Shown piece by piece: positions 31,233-42,430 of a DNA stretch of 58,642 nt (position 1 is its first letter; each line of letters begins with the position of its first letter). The notes beneath the pieces were generated by a model, which ran no database searches, was not told the origin of the DNA, and saw only the letters and a list, made by a program, of their open reading frames with translations. The translations under genes and the position numbers were made by a program. Source of the DNA: Candidatus Magasanikiibacteriota bacterium (GTDB taxonomy: Bacteria > Patescibacteriota > Patescibacteriia > Magasanikbacterales > UBA922); contig JAAZJX010000069.1 in NCBI GenBank assembly GCA_012800155.1, positions 1 to 58,642 of the forward strand, written 5' to 3'.

Positions 31233-31667
31233 TTAATTATTCTTAATATTTATTTTTTTATATTTTTTACCAATTTTAATTCTATTCATCTCGCGATCAA
31301 TAACAGCTTGTAATTTAGCATAATCAACATTTTCCTGACTTCTAGCCTTAGCCATTTCTTCCTCAGCTCTTTTTCTGGCTTTTTCTGCTCTTTCAATATC
31401 AATCAATTCAGCGCGTTCAGCATTATCAGCTAAAATAATTACTTCATTATTAGCTTTTATTTCTACAAACCCACTAGAAACAGCAATTATTTGTTCTCCC
31501 ATCTTACTAGTTACTTTTAATTCACCTGCCTGAACAATTGATACTAAAGGAATATGATGTGGTAAAATAGTAATTTCTCCAGTAGTAGTTGGAATAGAAA
31601 TTTTAAAAACATCATTTTCATAAATAATTTTTTCTGGAGTAGCAATTTTAAAATGAATAGTATTCAT
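31233..31667 (-). CDS. atpC: Mirror copy: ATP synthase subunit epsilon
   Basis: Identical to 26976-27410. Confidence 0.93.
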   Translation of the reverse strand: MNTIHFKIATPEKIIYENDVFKISIPTTTGEITILPHHIPLVSIVQAGELKVTSKMGEQIIAVSSGFVEIKANNEVIILADNAERAELIDIERAEKARKRAEEEMAKARSQENVDYAKLQAVIDREMNRIKIGKKYKKINIKNN

Positions 31668-31672
31668 AAATA

Positions 31673-33052
31673 TTAAACAGTCACCTCATCAATAGAACCT
31701 TTCATATAAAAAGCTTGTTCTGGTTTATCATCATGTTTTCCATCAAGAATTTCACGAAAACCTCTAACTGTATCAGCCATTTTTACATAACGACCTTCAC
31801 GACCAGTAAATTGTTCTGCAACATGACAAGGTTGAGATAAAAATTTTTGTAATTTACGAGCTCGAGCCACAGTAATTTTATCTTCATCAGATAATTCTTC
31901 CATACCAAGAATAGCAATAATATCTTGTAAATCTTTGTATTTTTGTAAAACTCTTTGCACTTCACGAGCAGTATTATAATGTTCTTCACCAACAATTAAA
32001 GGATCAAGAATAGTAGAAGAAGAATCTAAAGGATCAACCGCAGGATAAATACCCAGTTCAGATAAAGAACGACTTAAAACTACTGTAGAATCAAGATGAG
32101 CAAAAGTAGTAGCTGGAGCTGGATCTGTCAAATCATCAGCTGGCACATAAACTGCTTGTACAGAAGTAATAGAACCTTTATTAGTAGAAGTAATGCGTTC
32201 CTGAAGAGCACCCATCTCAGTAGCCAAAGTTGGTTGATAACCTACAGCTGATGGCATACGCCCAAGCAATGCAGAAACTTCTGAACCTGCTTGAGTAAAA
32301 CGAAAAATATTATCTATAAATAATAATAAATCTTTTCCTTCTTCATCACGAAAATATTCTGCCATAGCCAAAGCAGTTAAAGCTACTCGAGCACGAGCTC
32401 CTGGTGGTTCATTCATTTGACCAAATACTAAAGTAGTTTTATCTAAAACTCCAGAATCTCTCATTTCTCCATATAAATCATTACCTTCACGAGTTCTCTC
32501 TCCTACTCCAGCAAACATTGAATAACCACCATGTTCAGCAGCGATATTACGAATCAATTCTTGAATAATTACGGTCTTACCTACACCAGCACCACCAAAC
32601 AAACCAACTTTACCACCTTTTAAAAAAGGACAAAATAAATCAATAACTTTAATACCAGTTTCTAAAACTTCTGATTTAGTAGATTGATCTTTGAAACTTG
32701 GAGCCGGTCTATGAATTGGATATTTCTTTTTTGTTTTTGATTCACCTTTGTTATCAATTGGTTCACCGGTAACATTATACATGCGTCCCAAAGTTTCTGG
32801 ACCAACTGGAACAGAAATTGGCGCGCCAGTATCAATTGCTTCAGTTCCACGAGATAAACCATCAGTTGTACTCATTGCAATAGTACGAACAACATCATTA
32901 CCTAAATGTTGCTGAACTTCCAAAATTAAAATTTCATTATTAGGCATTTTAACCTCTAGAGCTGAATAAATTTCTGGCAATTTATCTGGGAAATTTACAT
33001 CCACAACTACACCGATAATTTGCGATACAACTCCTTTATTTTGTGTTGACAT
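31673..33052 (-). CDS. atpD: Mirror copy: ATP synthase subunit beta
   Basis: Identical to 25591-26970, including Walker A GGAGVGKT and catalytic E185. Confidence 0.96.
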   Translation of the reverse strand: MSTQNKGVVSQIIGVVVDVNFPDKLPEIYSALEVKMPNNEILILEVQQHLGNDVVRTIAMSTTDGLSRGTEAIDTGAPISVPVGPETLGRMYNVTGEPIDNKGESKTKKKYPIHRPAPSFKDQSTKSEVLETGIKVIDLFCPFLKGGKVGLFGGAGVGKTVIIQELIRNIAAEHGGYSMFAGVGERTREGNDLYGEMRDSGVLDKTTLVFGQMNEPPGARARVALTALAMAEYFRDEEGKDLLLFIDNIFRFTQAGSEVSALLGRMPSAVGYQPTLATEMGALQERITSTNKGSITSVQAVYVPADDLTDPAPATTFAHLDSTVVLSRSLSELGIYPAVDPLDSSSTILDPLIVGEEHYNTAREVQRVLQKYKDLQDIIAILGMEELSDEDKITVARARKLQKFLSQPCHVAEQFTGREGRYVKMADTVRGFREILDGKHDDKPEQAFYMKGSIDEVTV

Positions 33053-33075
33053 ATTATTAAATATTTATTTATAAA

Positions 33076-34047
33076 TTATTCTAAAGCAGCCGCACCACCA
33101 GCAATTTCCGCAATTTCTTGCGTAATACCAGCCTGACGAGCTTTGTTATAGATTAAATTTAATTCTCCAATCATTTCCGAAGCAGCCTCACTAGCATTTT
33201 GCATTGCCATCATACGAGCACTGTGTTCAGAAGCTGATGATTCTAAAACGGCTTGATAAATTTGAGTTTCTACTAATTTAGGCAAAATGATTTGTAAAAC
33301 TTGATCTTGGTTTGGTTCAAAAAGATAATTATCTAATTCAAATTCTGCACGCTCTTTGGTCATTTTTTTATTTTGCTTTTCTTGTTCTTGATCACCTAAA
33401 CTTAATAACATTTTTTCTAAATCAAATTCAGAAATTGGCAATACTTGTCTAAATTTTGCTACTTGATTGATAGTAGATTTAAAATCTGTATAAGCTGCTA
33501 CTACTTTATCATATTGTTTTTTTTCATAAGCTTCAATTACCATTCGACTAATCGGCAAAACATCATTTAAAGTTGGAGTATCAGAAAAATCAGAAAAAGA
33601 AGCAATTAAATTATAATTCATTTTTTTGGCAAAATCAGCACCTTTTTTACCAATTCCAATTACATCAACTATCATTTCAGAACTTGGTTCTAAAAAAGTA
33701 TTTTCTACTCTCTGTCGACCAATATTTATTGGATTATTCAGTTGTTCAGCTGTTTTTTTGATAATATTAGCATTAAAACTTCCACACAAACCACGATTAG
33801 AGGTGATCATTATTATTAATAATTTTTTTACTTGTCTAGCATCTAATAAAGGAAGTTCTTTCTTTTTAGTTTTTGATAATTTTACTAATAAATCCCAAGC
33901 TAATGTAGCATAAGTACGAGTATTTATAGCTGAATCAACTGCTTTTCTCATTTTTACAGCCGAAATCATTTGCATAGCCTTAGTAATTTTATGAGTTGAG
34001 CCAACAGATTTTATTCTTCGTTTTATCGCTTTGGTATTAACTGACAT
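33076..34047 (-). CDS. atpG: Mirror copy: ATP synthase subunit gamma
   Basis: Identical to 24596-25567, with the same extra polar loops. Confidence 0.94.
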   Translation of the reverse strand: MSVNTKAIKRRIKSVGSTHKITKAMQMISAVKMRKAVDSAINTRTYATLAWDLLVKLSKTKKKELPLLDARQVKKLLIIMITSNRGLCGSFNANIIKKTAEQLNNPINIGRQRVENTFLEPSSEMIVDVIGIGKKGADFAKKMNYNLIASFSDFSDTPTLNDVLPISRMVIEAYEKKQYDKVVAAYTDFKSTINQVAKFRQVLPISEFDLEKMLLSLGDQEQEKQNKKMTKERAEFELDNYLFEPNQDQVLQIILPKLVETQIYQAVLESSASEHSARMMAMQNASEAASEMIGELNLIYNKARQAGITQEIAEIAGGAAALE

Positions 34048-34111
34048 AATAATGAATTTTCAATTTATAATTTTTAATATTGAAAATTAAATTTTATTTA
34101 ATAATTTTAAT

Positions 34112-35599
34112 TTACTTAATAAATTCTTCACAAGCAGATTTAAGTTCTGATTCAATAACTTCATCCCATTCTCCTTTAGCAATTTTATCCAATAAAATTT
34201 TTTTATTTTTATGCATAAAATCAAGAAATTGTTTTTCAGCTTCTTTAATTGCATTTACTTCAAATTTATTAAAATATTCATTACTGACAGCATAAATAAT
34301 TGCTACCTGATCTTCCACAGACATTGGAGAATATTGACCTTGTTTTAACAATTCTGTCATTCTTCTTCCTAAATCAATTTGTTTCTTTGTTTCTGGATCC
34401 AAATCTGACGATAATTGAGCAAAAGCTTCTAATTCACGAAATTGAGCCATAGCCAATTTTAATTTACCTGCTACTTTTTTCATTGGTTTAATTTGAGCAG
34501 AACCACCTACACGAGACACAGAAATACCTACATTTAAAGCTGGACGAACACCGCGATAAAACAAATCTGTTTCCAAAAAAATCTGTCCATCAGTAATAGA
34601 AATTACATTAGTTGGAATATAAGCAGTTACATCTCCAGCTTGAGTTTCAATAATTGGTAAAGCTGTAATTGAACCACCACCATTTTCTTTATTTAGACGA
34701 CAAGCGCGTTCTAGTAAGCGTGAATGTAAATAAAATACATCGCCCGGATAAGCTTCTCTTCCTGGCGGACGACGAAGTAGCAAAGAAATTTCACGATAAG
34801 CCCAAGCTTGTTTAGTTAAATCATCATAAACAATTAAAACATCTTGACCTTGATCAGCAAAATATTCAGCCATTGCTACTCCTGAATAAGGTGCAAACAT
34901 AGACATAGAAGCAGGATCAGAAGCGCCAGCAACAACAACTGTGGTATATTCCATAGCTCCAGTTTCTTCTAATTTAGCTACAATACGAGCGATTTTAGAT
35001 TCTTTTTGACCAACTGCTACATAAATACATTTCATGTTTTGACCTTTTTGATTGATAATGGTATCAATCGCAATCGCGGTTTTACCAGTTTGACGATCAC
35101 CAATAATAAGTTCGCGCTGACCACGACCAATTGGAATCATTGCATCAATAGCTTTAATACCTGTTTGTACTGGCTGATCAACTGATTGACGAGTCATAAC
35201 ACCAGGAGCAATTTTTTCTACTGGATAAAATTTATCAGTTTTAATTTCATCTTTTCCATCAATAGCTTGACCTAAAGCATTTACTACTCTACCGATCATT
35301 TGCTCTCCAACTGGAACTGACAAAATACGACCAGTTCTTTTTACTGTGTCCCCTTCTTTAATACCTTTGTAATCACCAAGAATAACCGCTCCAACAGTTT
35401 CTTCTTCTAAATTCAAAACTACTCCAAAAACTCCATTTGAAAATTCCAACATTTCTTGATATTGACTTTTGGTCAATCCAGTCATACGAGCAATACCATC
35501 GCCAACTTCTACGACTGTACCAATTTCCTCCACCTCAATAACTTTTTCAAATTGAGAAATATGTTTTTTTAATTCTTCAACTATCTGATTTGTAGACAT
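34112..35599 (-). CDS. atpA: Mirror copy: ATP synthase subunit alpha
   Basis: Identical to 23044-24531, P-loop GDRQTGKT. Confidence 0.96.
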   Translation of the reverse strand: MSTNQIVEELKKHISQFEKVIEVEEIGTVVEVGDGIARMTGLTKSQYQEMLEFSNGVFGVVLNLEEETVGAVILGDYKGIKEGDTVKRTGRILSVPVGEQMIGRVVNALGQAIDGKDEIKTDKFYPVEKIAPGVMTRQSVDQPVQTGIKAIDAMIPIGRGQRELIIGDRQTGKTAIAIDTIINQKGQNMKCIYVAVGQKESKIARIVAKLEETGAMEYTTVVVAGASDPASMSMFAPYSGVAMAEYFADQGQDVLIVYDDLTKQAWAYREISLLLRRPPGREAYPGDVFYLHSRLLERACRLNKENGGGSITALPIIETQAGDVTAYIPTNVISITDGQIFLETDLFYRGVRPALNVGISVSRVGGSAQIKPMKKVAGKLKLAMAQFRELEAFAQLSSDLDPETKKQIDLGRRMTELLKQGQYSPMSVEDQVAIIYAVSNEYFNKFEVNAIKEAEKQFLDFMHKNKKILLDKIAKGEWDEVIESELKSACEEFIK

Positions 35600-35623
35600 A
35601 TGTTTATAAAATTTGATTATTAA

Positions 35624-36004
35624 TTATAATGCATTTTTTAATTGTTTTAATTGAGTTTTAATAGTTGCATCCAAAATCTTGTCTTCTAGCTTAATACTCA
35701 CTCCACCTAAAATATTTTTATCAATAATTTGTTGTTCATTAACTTTATCTCCAAAAACTTGTTTTATCTTGTCAATAGTTTCTTGATCTAATTTATGAGC
35801 AGAAGTAATTTCTATTTCTTTCACACCTTCTTGTTTTTTTGCATATTTTATATATTCTTCTATAATCCTCTCCGCTTGCTTTAATTTATGAGAACGAACT
35901 AATAATTTTGCAAAATTAAATAAAACTCTTTCTAAATCTTTATCTTTTAAACTTTTAGTAACCTTATACAAAGCTTCAGCAAATTGTTTATTGCTTTTTT
36001 TCAT
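35624..36004 (-). CDS. atpH: Mirror copy: ATP synthase subunit delta, short form
   Basis: Identical to 22639-23019. Confidence 0.88.
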   Translation of the reverse strand: MKKSNKQFAEALYKVTKSLKDKDLERVLFNFAKLLVRSHKLKQAERIIEEYIKYAKKQEGVKEIEITSAHKLDQETIDKIKQVFGDKVNEQQIIDKNILGGVSIKLEDKILDATIKTQLKQLKNAL

Positions 36005-36009
36005 AAAAA

Positions 36010-36606
36010 TTATTTAATATTTTTCAATGAATCTTCAATCAATTCTCGATCTTTTTTATCTGTAATTTTTTCATTCAAAACTTTTTCTACAACGGCTATA
36101 ATTAAATTTACAGTTTCATTTTTTAAACCTTGAATAGTCTCTTCTTTCTCAATTTGAATATTACGCTTAGCTTGATCAACTAATAGTTCAATTTCTTTTT
36201 TAGCTTTATTTTTCATTTCTTCACTCAATTTTTCACTATCAGCATAAGCTTTTTCAATAATTTTATTGGCTTCAACTTTGGCTTCATCAATCTTTTCTTG
36301 AAATTTTTGTTGGCTCATTGTTAAGTTTGTTTCTACTTCTTGAGCTTTATCCAAACTATCATTAATAATTTTCTTTCTATCCTCTAACTTTTTAGTTAAT
36401 GGTTTTAAAATTAAAAACCACAAAATAGCAGCTACGATAGCAAAATTCAAAAGCTGAAATACAAAAAGTTGAGCATTAATACCCAAAGAAGCTACTACTC
36501 CACTTGTTTCTTCTCCATGTCCTGTGGTTGTATAAGTTTCCGTAGCTAAAACTTCAGTTTCTGAAACTGATTCATTGCTAGCATAAACTGTGTTTATTAT
36601 ATTCAT
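36010..36606 (-). CDS. atpF: Mirror copy: ATP synthase subunit b
   Basis: Identical to 22037-22633, including the polar N-terminal extension. Confidence 0.92.
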   Translation of the reverse strand: MNIINTVYASNESVSETEVLATETYTTTGHGEETSGVVASLGINAQLFVFQLLNFAIVAAILWFLILKPLTKKLEDRKKIINDSLDKAQEVETNLTMSQQKFQEKIDEAKVEANKIIEKAYADSEKLSEEMKNKAKKEIELLVDQAKRNIQIEKEETIQGLKNETVNLIIAVVEKVLNEKITDKKDRELIEDSLKNIK

Positions 36607-36665
36607 AATTATAAATTTTAAAATAATATCTATTCACTGGACCAAAATTGACCCAGTGTAAGAAA

Positions 36666-36887
36666 TTATTTCAAAGTGAATACTACTACTAGAGCGTAGA
36701 TAGCGATAGCTTCAGCAAAAGCTGCACCCAATAACATTGGGACAAATAATTTTTCTCCAGCTTCTGGATTTCTACCAATTGATTCCATTGCTTTGGAAAC
36801 AATTTTTCCAATAGCTAAAGCTGGAAAAATACCACCGATAGCCATAGTAAAAGCTTTTGCCAATACTACGATTGCTGCTTGTTCCAT
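36666..36887 (-). CDS. atpE: Mirror copy: ATP synthase subunit c
   Basis: Identical to 21756-21977; proton carrier E59. Confidence 0.94.
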   Translation of the reverse strand: MEQAAIVVLAKAFTMAIGGIFPALAIGKIVSKAMESIGRNPEAGEKLFVPMLLGAAFAEAIAIYALVVVFTLK

Positions 36888-37037
36888 ATATTTACATTTG
36901 ATATTCGCTGGCGCGGGATCCGTTATAAAACGGACTGGTTTGTTTTTGTAAATAAATTTTTACCTCACCTTGAATACCTCTACTCTTCACAAGGAGTAAA
37001 GAATAAAAAATAAAATTTACTTTTTATTCTTTACTAC

Positions 37038-37868
37038 TTATTTTACCTTTACAGGTTCTTTTAAAACTTCATGAACTTCTTCATGATGTTCCTCGCCATG
37101 AGGAGCTGAACCAGCAACTGTTAAATAAACAATAGTCAGCATTGCAAATACTGAAGCTTGAATTAATCCAACTAATAATTCTAATAACATAAATGGTGTT
37201 GGAACAACAGCAGCTATCAAAGCAGAAATTACTGTAATCAAAACCTCTCCTGCAAAAATATTACCAAACAAACGAAGAGATAAAGATAAAACTTTAGCAA
37301 CTTCTGAGGCAATTTCTATAATACCAACCATAAACTCAATTAGAGCAGTAAAAATAGCAATTGGACCTTTTGGTATACTTTTGATAATATTTTTAATTTG
37401 AATAAATTTTCCAATTTGGGTAAAAAATCCAATACTAAAAAAAGCAAAAATATGTGAAGAAAGTACTGCTACTAAAGACATTGCCAAAGTTAAATTTAAA
37501 TCAGTATTAGCTGGACGAAGCAACATATTGTGACCATAAGTAATACTTCCAGTCCCTGGTAAAAGACCAATCCAATTAGAAAGTAAAATAAAAAAGAAGA
37601 CAGATCCAACTATTGGTAAAAATTTAATAGTTTTTTTTCTGTCTCCTGTAACCTGATCAAAATAACCTAATATTAAATCTAAAAAATATTCACACCAATT
37701 TTGTAATTTTCCCGGTCGAAGAGCTATTTTTCTTTTTATTAAAATACCTAATATTAAAAAAATAATTATAGCAATCCAAGCATTTATCATTGTATTGGTA
37801 ATACTAATATTTCCTATATGAAACAAGGTCTCTGGTGCTAAAGTTGGAATGTGAATTTCGCCACTCAT
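37038..37868 (-). CDS. atpB: Mirror copy: ATP synthase subunit a
   Basis: Identical to 20775-21605; essential R199. Confidence 0.94.
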   Translation of the reverse strand: MSGEIHIPTLAPETLFHIGNISITNTMINAWIAIIIFLILGILIKRKIALRPGKLQNWCEYFLDLILGYFDQVTGDRKKTIKFLPIVGSVFFFILLSNWIGLLPGTGSITYGHNMLLRPANTDLNLTLAMSLVAVLSSHIFAFFSIGFFTQIGKFIQIKNIIKSIPKGPIAIFTALIEFMVGIIEIASEVAKVLSLSLRLFGNIFAGEVLITVISALIAAVVPTPFMLLELLVGLIQASVFAMLTIVYLTVAGSAPHGEEHHEEVHEVLKEPVKVK

Positions 37869-37873
37869 AATTA

Positions 37874-38140
37874 TTATTTATTTTTTTCTTTACCTAATTC
37901 ATGATATTCTTTTCCGTAATTTTTAGCTTTTTTATAAATAAGTCTTCCAGAAACTAACGCTGCTAAAACAAAAGCTCCAATCGTAAAATATGGCTGAGTC
38001 TGATATTTTCCATCCAACCACTGACCAATAATAACAAACACTACCACAGGAATAGCAATACTCGCCCCAAAATCTCCCACTATTCTAAAACCCATCAACA
38101 TGTATTTTCTTTCTCTAGGATTAGAAGGCAATAAAGCCAT
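37874..38140 (-). CDS. atpI: Mirror copy: AtpI/AtpZ-like protein
   Basis: Identical to 20503-20769. Confidence 0.83.
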   Translation of the reverse strand: MALLPSNPRERKYMLMGFRIVGDFGASIAIPVVVFVIIGQWLDGKYQTQPYFTIGAFVLAALVSGRLIYKKAKNYGKEYHELGKEKNK

Positions 38141-38265
38141 ATTTTAAAATTTAAAAAGATATTTGATTAACGACAATATTTTAACTGATTATTAGACTTT
38201 CGTCAACTATTTTTTTATTTAGATTGTGCATAAAAATATAAAAAAGAGCTTTTTTAAGCTCTTTT

Positions 38266-39135
38266 TTAAATATTAAATAATTTTTTGGCATTATCATCTG
38301 TAATTTTAATTATTTCTTCAACACTTTTTCCTCTTATTTTAGCTATTTCTTTAACTACTTCTTCTACCATCCAAGGTTCACATTTTTTACCACGATATAA
38401 TTGAGGAGCTAGATAAGGAGCATCTGTTTCTACCACTATTTTATCCAATGGACAATTTTTTACTACTTCTAATAAATCCAAAGTTGGTTGAGGATTAGTT
38501 TTACGCGGTGGAAAAGTAATTATTCCAGTAAAACCAAGATAAAATCCTAAATCTAAAAATTTTTTAGCTTGTATCCAATTTCCAGAATAACAATGAATCA
38601 CTCCTTTTATCTTACCATATTTTTTTATAAGTTTTGCTAATAATTTTGCCATTTCATCATAAGCTTTTGGTAAATTTTTATCCGGCTCAGAATCTCTAGT
38701 ATGAACTACCAAAGTTAAATTATTTTTTTGAGCAAATTTAAATTGTTGAATAAAAACTTTTTTTTGTTTTTCTAAAATAATTTTAAAATCTATATTATTT
38801 GGTAAATGAAAAAAATCTAAACCGCATTCCCCCACTCCAATTACTTTTTTTGATTTTGCTAAATTTAAATAATATTTTTCATCAAAATCTTCTTCATGAG
38901 ACAAAAATTTTGATTCTTCTTCATCAACCTGAGTAGCAAAAAGATGCACAGGATGAAGTCCAATTGTTGCATAAATATTATTATATTTTTCTGCTATTTC
39001 TACTGCTAATCTACTAGTTTCTTTTTGTGTGCCAATCGTATTCATGATCAATCCTTTTTTTATACAACGAAGAATGACCTCATCACGGTCATCCTTATAT
39101 CCTTGAAATTGTATATGACAATGGGTATCAATCAT
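38266..39135 (-). CDS. tatD: Mirror copy: TatD-family hydrolase
   Basis: Identical to 19508-20377; overlaps the CvpA-like copy by four bases. Confidence 0.91.
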   Translation of the reverse strand: MIDTHCHIQFQGYKDDRDEVILRCIKKGLIMNTIGTQKETSRLAVEIAEKYNNIYATIGLHPVHLFATQVDEEESKFLSHEEDFDEKYYLNLAKSKKVIGVGECGLDFFHLPNNIDFKIILEKQKKVFIQQFKFAQKNNLTLVVHTRDSEPDKNLPKAYDEMAKLLAKLIKKYGKIKGVIHCYSGNWIQAKKFLDLGFYLGFTGIITFPPRKTNPQPTLDLLEVVKNCPLDKIVVETDAPYLAPQLYRGKKCEPWMVEEVVKEIAKIRGKSVEEIIKITDDNAKKLFNI

Positions 39136-39677
39136 AAATTAGAAACAACAATATCTTGAACATAATCTACAGTAGAACGAAGCATTTTTAAAGCTTCGGG
39201 CAAAAGTGGAATTAAAATTGCTGCAGAATTAACTAAAAAAGGAACAAACTTAGAAGCAGCCATCCATCCCATAAATTGATCAGATAATGGAATACGTTCT
39301 ATAAAATAAAATATTAAACCTAATGTAATCACTCCTTCAAATAAACCAATAATAATACCTAAAAATCTATTAAGTGAATTTAAAAATGGCATTTTTGTAA
39401 TAAAACTAGTTGCCTTATCTAAAATCCAAAATCCAAAACCTATCAATCTATTTACCACTACAAAAGTAATAATAAACATAAGAACTTTGGAAAAATTACT
39501 TTCCCAACCTGTAATATTTACTAACCAACTTGCCATTGGTTCATAATATCTGCTAGCCACATAAGCTCCAATAATTGTTCCAACCAAAGATCCAATAGTA
39601 TGAACTAAACCAAACCAAAAACCAAACATTGCAAACCCACTAATAATTATGAGAAGAATGATATCAAATAAAGACAT
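39132..39677 (-). CDS. Mirror copy: CvpA-like membrane protein
   Basis: Identical to 18966-19511. Confidence 0.78.
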   Translation of the reverse strand: MSLFDIILLIIISGFAMFGFWFGLVHTIGSLVGTIIGAYVASRYYEPMASWLVNITGWESNFSKVLMFIITFVVVNRLIGFGFWILDKATSFITKMPFLNSLNRFLGIIIGLFEGVITLGLIFYFIERIPLSDQFMGWMAASKFVPFLVNSAAILIPLLPEALKMLRSTVDYVQDIVVSNL

Positions 39678-39702
39678 ATGTCTTATAATTTAAAATTTAA
39701 AA

Positions 39703-41190
39703 TTATATATTATTTTCTAATCTTGAAAATAATATTCCTCCTTTATTTATTATACCACCTTCTGACAATTTTCCCCAGTCATGAGACAATTCAGTTGTGT
39801 TTAACTGTTTCAAAATCTTTTCCGCAGTTTCAGGAATAATTGGCAATAATGCTACGGCAATCTGACGCAAACCTTCGGCTAATTGATAAAGTAAACCAGA
39901 AATATCTTCACCAGCTTTTACTTTTTCCCAAGGTTTTTGTGTAGAAATAAAACTGTCTAATTCTGCAACAAATTTATTTATTAAATTAACCACTTCTTCA
40001 AATTTATATTCACTTAAATATTTATTATATTTTATCCAAAAATTTTCTATTTCCCAATTCACATTTTCCACTTGAGGAATTTTTGATTCTGAATACTTTT
40101 CTAACATTGTTAAAATTCTACTAGTTAAATTACCTATACCATTTACAAGATGAGCAGTATAAAATTCTTCAAATCTTTGAATACTAAAATCACCGTCTTC
40201 ATAAGCTGGCATAGCGCCAAGTAAATAATAACGCACAGCATCAGTACCATATTTTTCTACAATTTTATATGGCTCTATCACATTACCTAAACTTTTACTC
40301 ATCTTTTTTCCTTCAGCAGTAATAAACCCATGAATAAAAATTTGTTTTGAATTTGGTAAACCAGCTGAGATAAGCATAGCTTGCCACATAGCTGCTTGCT
40401 GACGAAGATTATCTTTTCCCGCCACTTGTACTCCTGGCCAATTTTTTTCAAAATTATTTTTATTTTCTGGCCAACCAAGAGTTGAAATATAATTTATTAA
40501 AGCGTCAAACCAAACATACATTACTTGACTTTCATCTCCTGGAACTTCCACACCCCAAGGCATCTTATTTTTCAAACGAGAAATACTAAAATCTTCTAAA
40601 CCTCGTTCCACAAAATTTTTAATTTCTAATTGTCTATTCTGAGGTATAATAAAATTTGGATTATCTTTGTATAATTTTAATAAAGATTTTTGATATTTAG
40701 AAAATTTAAAAAAATAATTTTCTTCTTCAATTAATTCTAAAACTAAATTAGGATGAACTGGACATTTACCATCAACTAACTCAGAATCAGTTTTTTCTAA
40801 TTCACAACCTACACAATATTTAACACTATAATTTTTTTTATAAATATCACCATTTTTTTCACATAATTTCCAAAATTCTTGAGCTGCTTTTTTATGATAC
40901 TTATCAGTTGTCCGAATAAAATGAGTGTAACTTAAATTAAGCGCTTGTTTCAAAGCATCAAATTTAACAGCGTATTCATCACAATATTTTTGTGGCTCAA
41001 TTCCTAATTCCAAAGCCTTTCGATAAATTTTCAAACCATGTTCATCAGTGCCAAAATTAAATACTACATTTTTTCCTAATAAACGATGATAGCGAGCCAA
41101 AACATCTGCCTGAATAATTTCCAAAGCAAAACCAATGTGTGGTTCAGCATTTACATACGGCAAAGTAGTGGTAATATAATAGTTTTTCAT
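39703..41190 (-). CDS. metG: Mirror copy: methionyl-tRNA synthetase
   Basis: Identical to 17453-18940, KMSKS at residues 296-300. Confidence 0.94.
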   Translation of the reverse strand: MKNYYITTTLPYVNAEPHIGFALEIIQADVLARYHRLLGKNVVFNFGTDEHGLKIYRKALELGIEPQKYCDEYAVKFDALKQALNLSYTHFIRTTDKYHKKAAQEFWKLCEKNGDIYKKNYSVKYCVGCELEKTDSELVDGKCPVHPNLVLELIEEENYFFKFSKYQKSLLKLYKDNPNFIIPQNRQLEIKNFVERGLEDFSISRLKNKMPWGVEVPGDESQVMYVWFDALINYISTLGWPENKNNFEKNWPGVQVAGKDNLRQQAAMWQAMLISAGLPNSKQIFIHGFITAEGKKMSKSLGNVIEPYKIVEKYGTDAVRYYLLGAMPAYEDGDFSIQRFEEFYTAHLVNGIGNLTSRILTMLEKYSESKIPQVENVNWEIENFWIKYNKYLSEYKFEEVVNLINKFVAELDSFISTQKPWEKVKAGEDISGLLYQLAEGLRQIAVALLPIIPETAEKILKQLNTTELSHDWGKLSEGGIINKGGILFSRLENNI

Positions 41191-41338
41191 AATTAACTAA
41201 TAAATCTATTTAATTTCTCTTTTAGTGAAACTATTTATCATTTTGTAAATTTCTCATATAAACAAATAATTTTTTCCAAGTATTCAAATCATAAAAAATT
41301 TATCATATTAAAAATTAGTAATTATTAGTTACTAATTA

Positions 41339-42067
41339 TCACTTACTAACAACCACTACAAACTCACCTTTTTCACTAATATTCATTTTTAAAATTTCTT
41401 GAATTGTGCCACGATAAATTGTTTCAAATTTCTTAGTCAACTCTCTGCCAATACAAAGTTGTTGTTTTTCATTCAAAACTTTTACTAATTCTAATAAACA
41501 TTTTTTTATTCTATGACTAGATTCATAAAAAACTATTGTATATTTACTTTCAGCTATTTCTTTAAAAAATGCTTGTCGTCCTTTTTTGTGTGGAGGAAAA
41601 CCAAGAAACAAAAACTTATCTGCGGGAAATCCTGAAATACTCAAAGCTGTAATAACTGCCGAAGGACCTGGAATTGGTATTATATTATCAGACTGAACAA
41701 TCATTGATGAATCTTTTTTGTTAACGAAATATTTTGAATTTTCTACTTGAACTTCATCCAAAATCATGTCAATCAATTTATTTCCCGGATCACTAATTCC
41801 CGGTGTACCAGCATCAGTTACTAAAGCTAAATTTTTACCACTTACTAATAATTTTTTAATTTCTAATAATTTTTTAATTTCACTATGTTGATGATAAGAA
41901 ATTGTCTTAGTTTTTATTTCAAAATAATTCAAAAGTTTTTGAGTATTTCTAGTATCTTCACATAAAATAAAATCTACTTTTTTTAAAGTTTCTAAAGCGC
42001 GTAAAGTAATATCACCAAGATTGCCAATTGGTGTAGCTACTATATATAATTTACCTTTTTCATTCAT
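41339..42067 (-). CDS. rsmI: Mirror copy: 16S rRNA methyltransferase RsmI
   Basis: Identical to 16576-17304. Confidence 0.93.
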   Translation of the reverse strand: MNEKGKLYIVATPIGNLGDITLRALETLKKVDFILCEDTRNTQKLLNYFEIKTKTISYHQHSEIKKLLEIKKLLVSGKNLALVTDAGTPGISDPGNKLIDMILDEVQVENSKYFVNKKDSSMIVQSDNIIPIPGPSAVITALSISGFPADKFLFLGFPPHKKGRQAFFKEIAESKYTIVFYESSHRIKKCLLELVKVLNEKQQLCIGRELTKKFETIYRGTIQEILKMNISEKGEFVVVVSK

Positions 42068-42166
42068 AATAAATAAATCTTATCAAAAATAAGAGAAAAA
42101 AGCAATTTCTTGCTTTTTTCTCAAAATATGATATACTAAAAAAGTATTTTACAGGAGGATAAATAC

Positions 42167-42352
42167 ATGAGAAGATATTGGTCTAAGCTCACATTGAGCC
42201 AAGTTAAAAAAGGAATACCGTCTTATCCAAATGACGGTAACCAAAAAAATTCAACAAGGGATCCAAAAATTTGTCCCCGCCTACCTAATGAAGTAGATTT
42301 TCTTACTGAAAATTTTCTTCGTTCAACCGATCCTTTCCGCAATCTGCTATAA
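42167..42352 (+). CDS. Mirror copy: 61-residue basic protein
   Basis: Identical to 16291-16476 and easiest to read here because it is on the plus strand: promoter 42110-42137, AGGAGG 42153-42158, ATG 42167, terminator 42409-42425. Confidence 0.63.
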   Translation: MRRYWSKLTLSQVKKGIPSYPNDGNQKNSTRDPKICPRLPNEVDFLTENFLRSTDPFRNLL

Positions 42353-42430
42353 GACCAATCAAATTCTTTTCTTTGTCAACATTTCTGTTGACAACCCCCA
42401 AAAATAAACCCGCCATTTTGGCGGGATTTT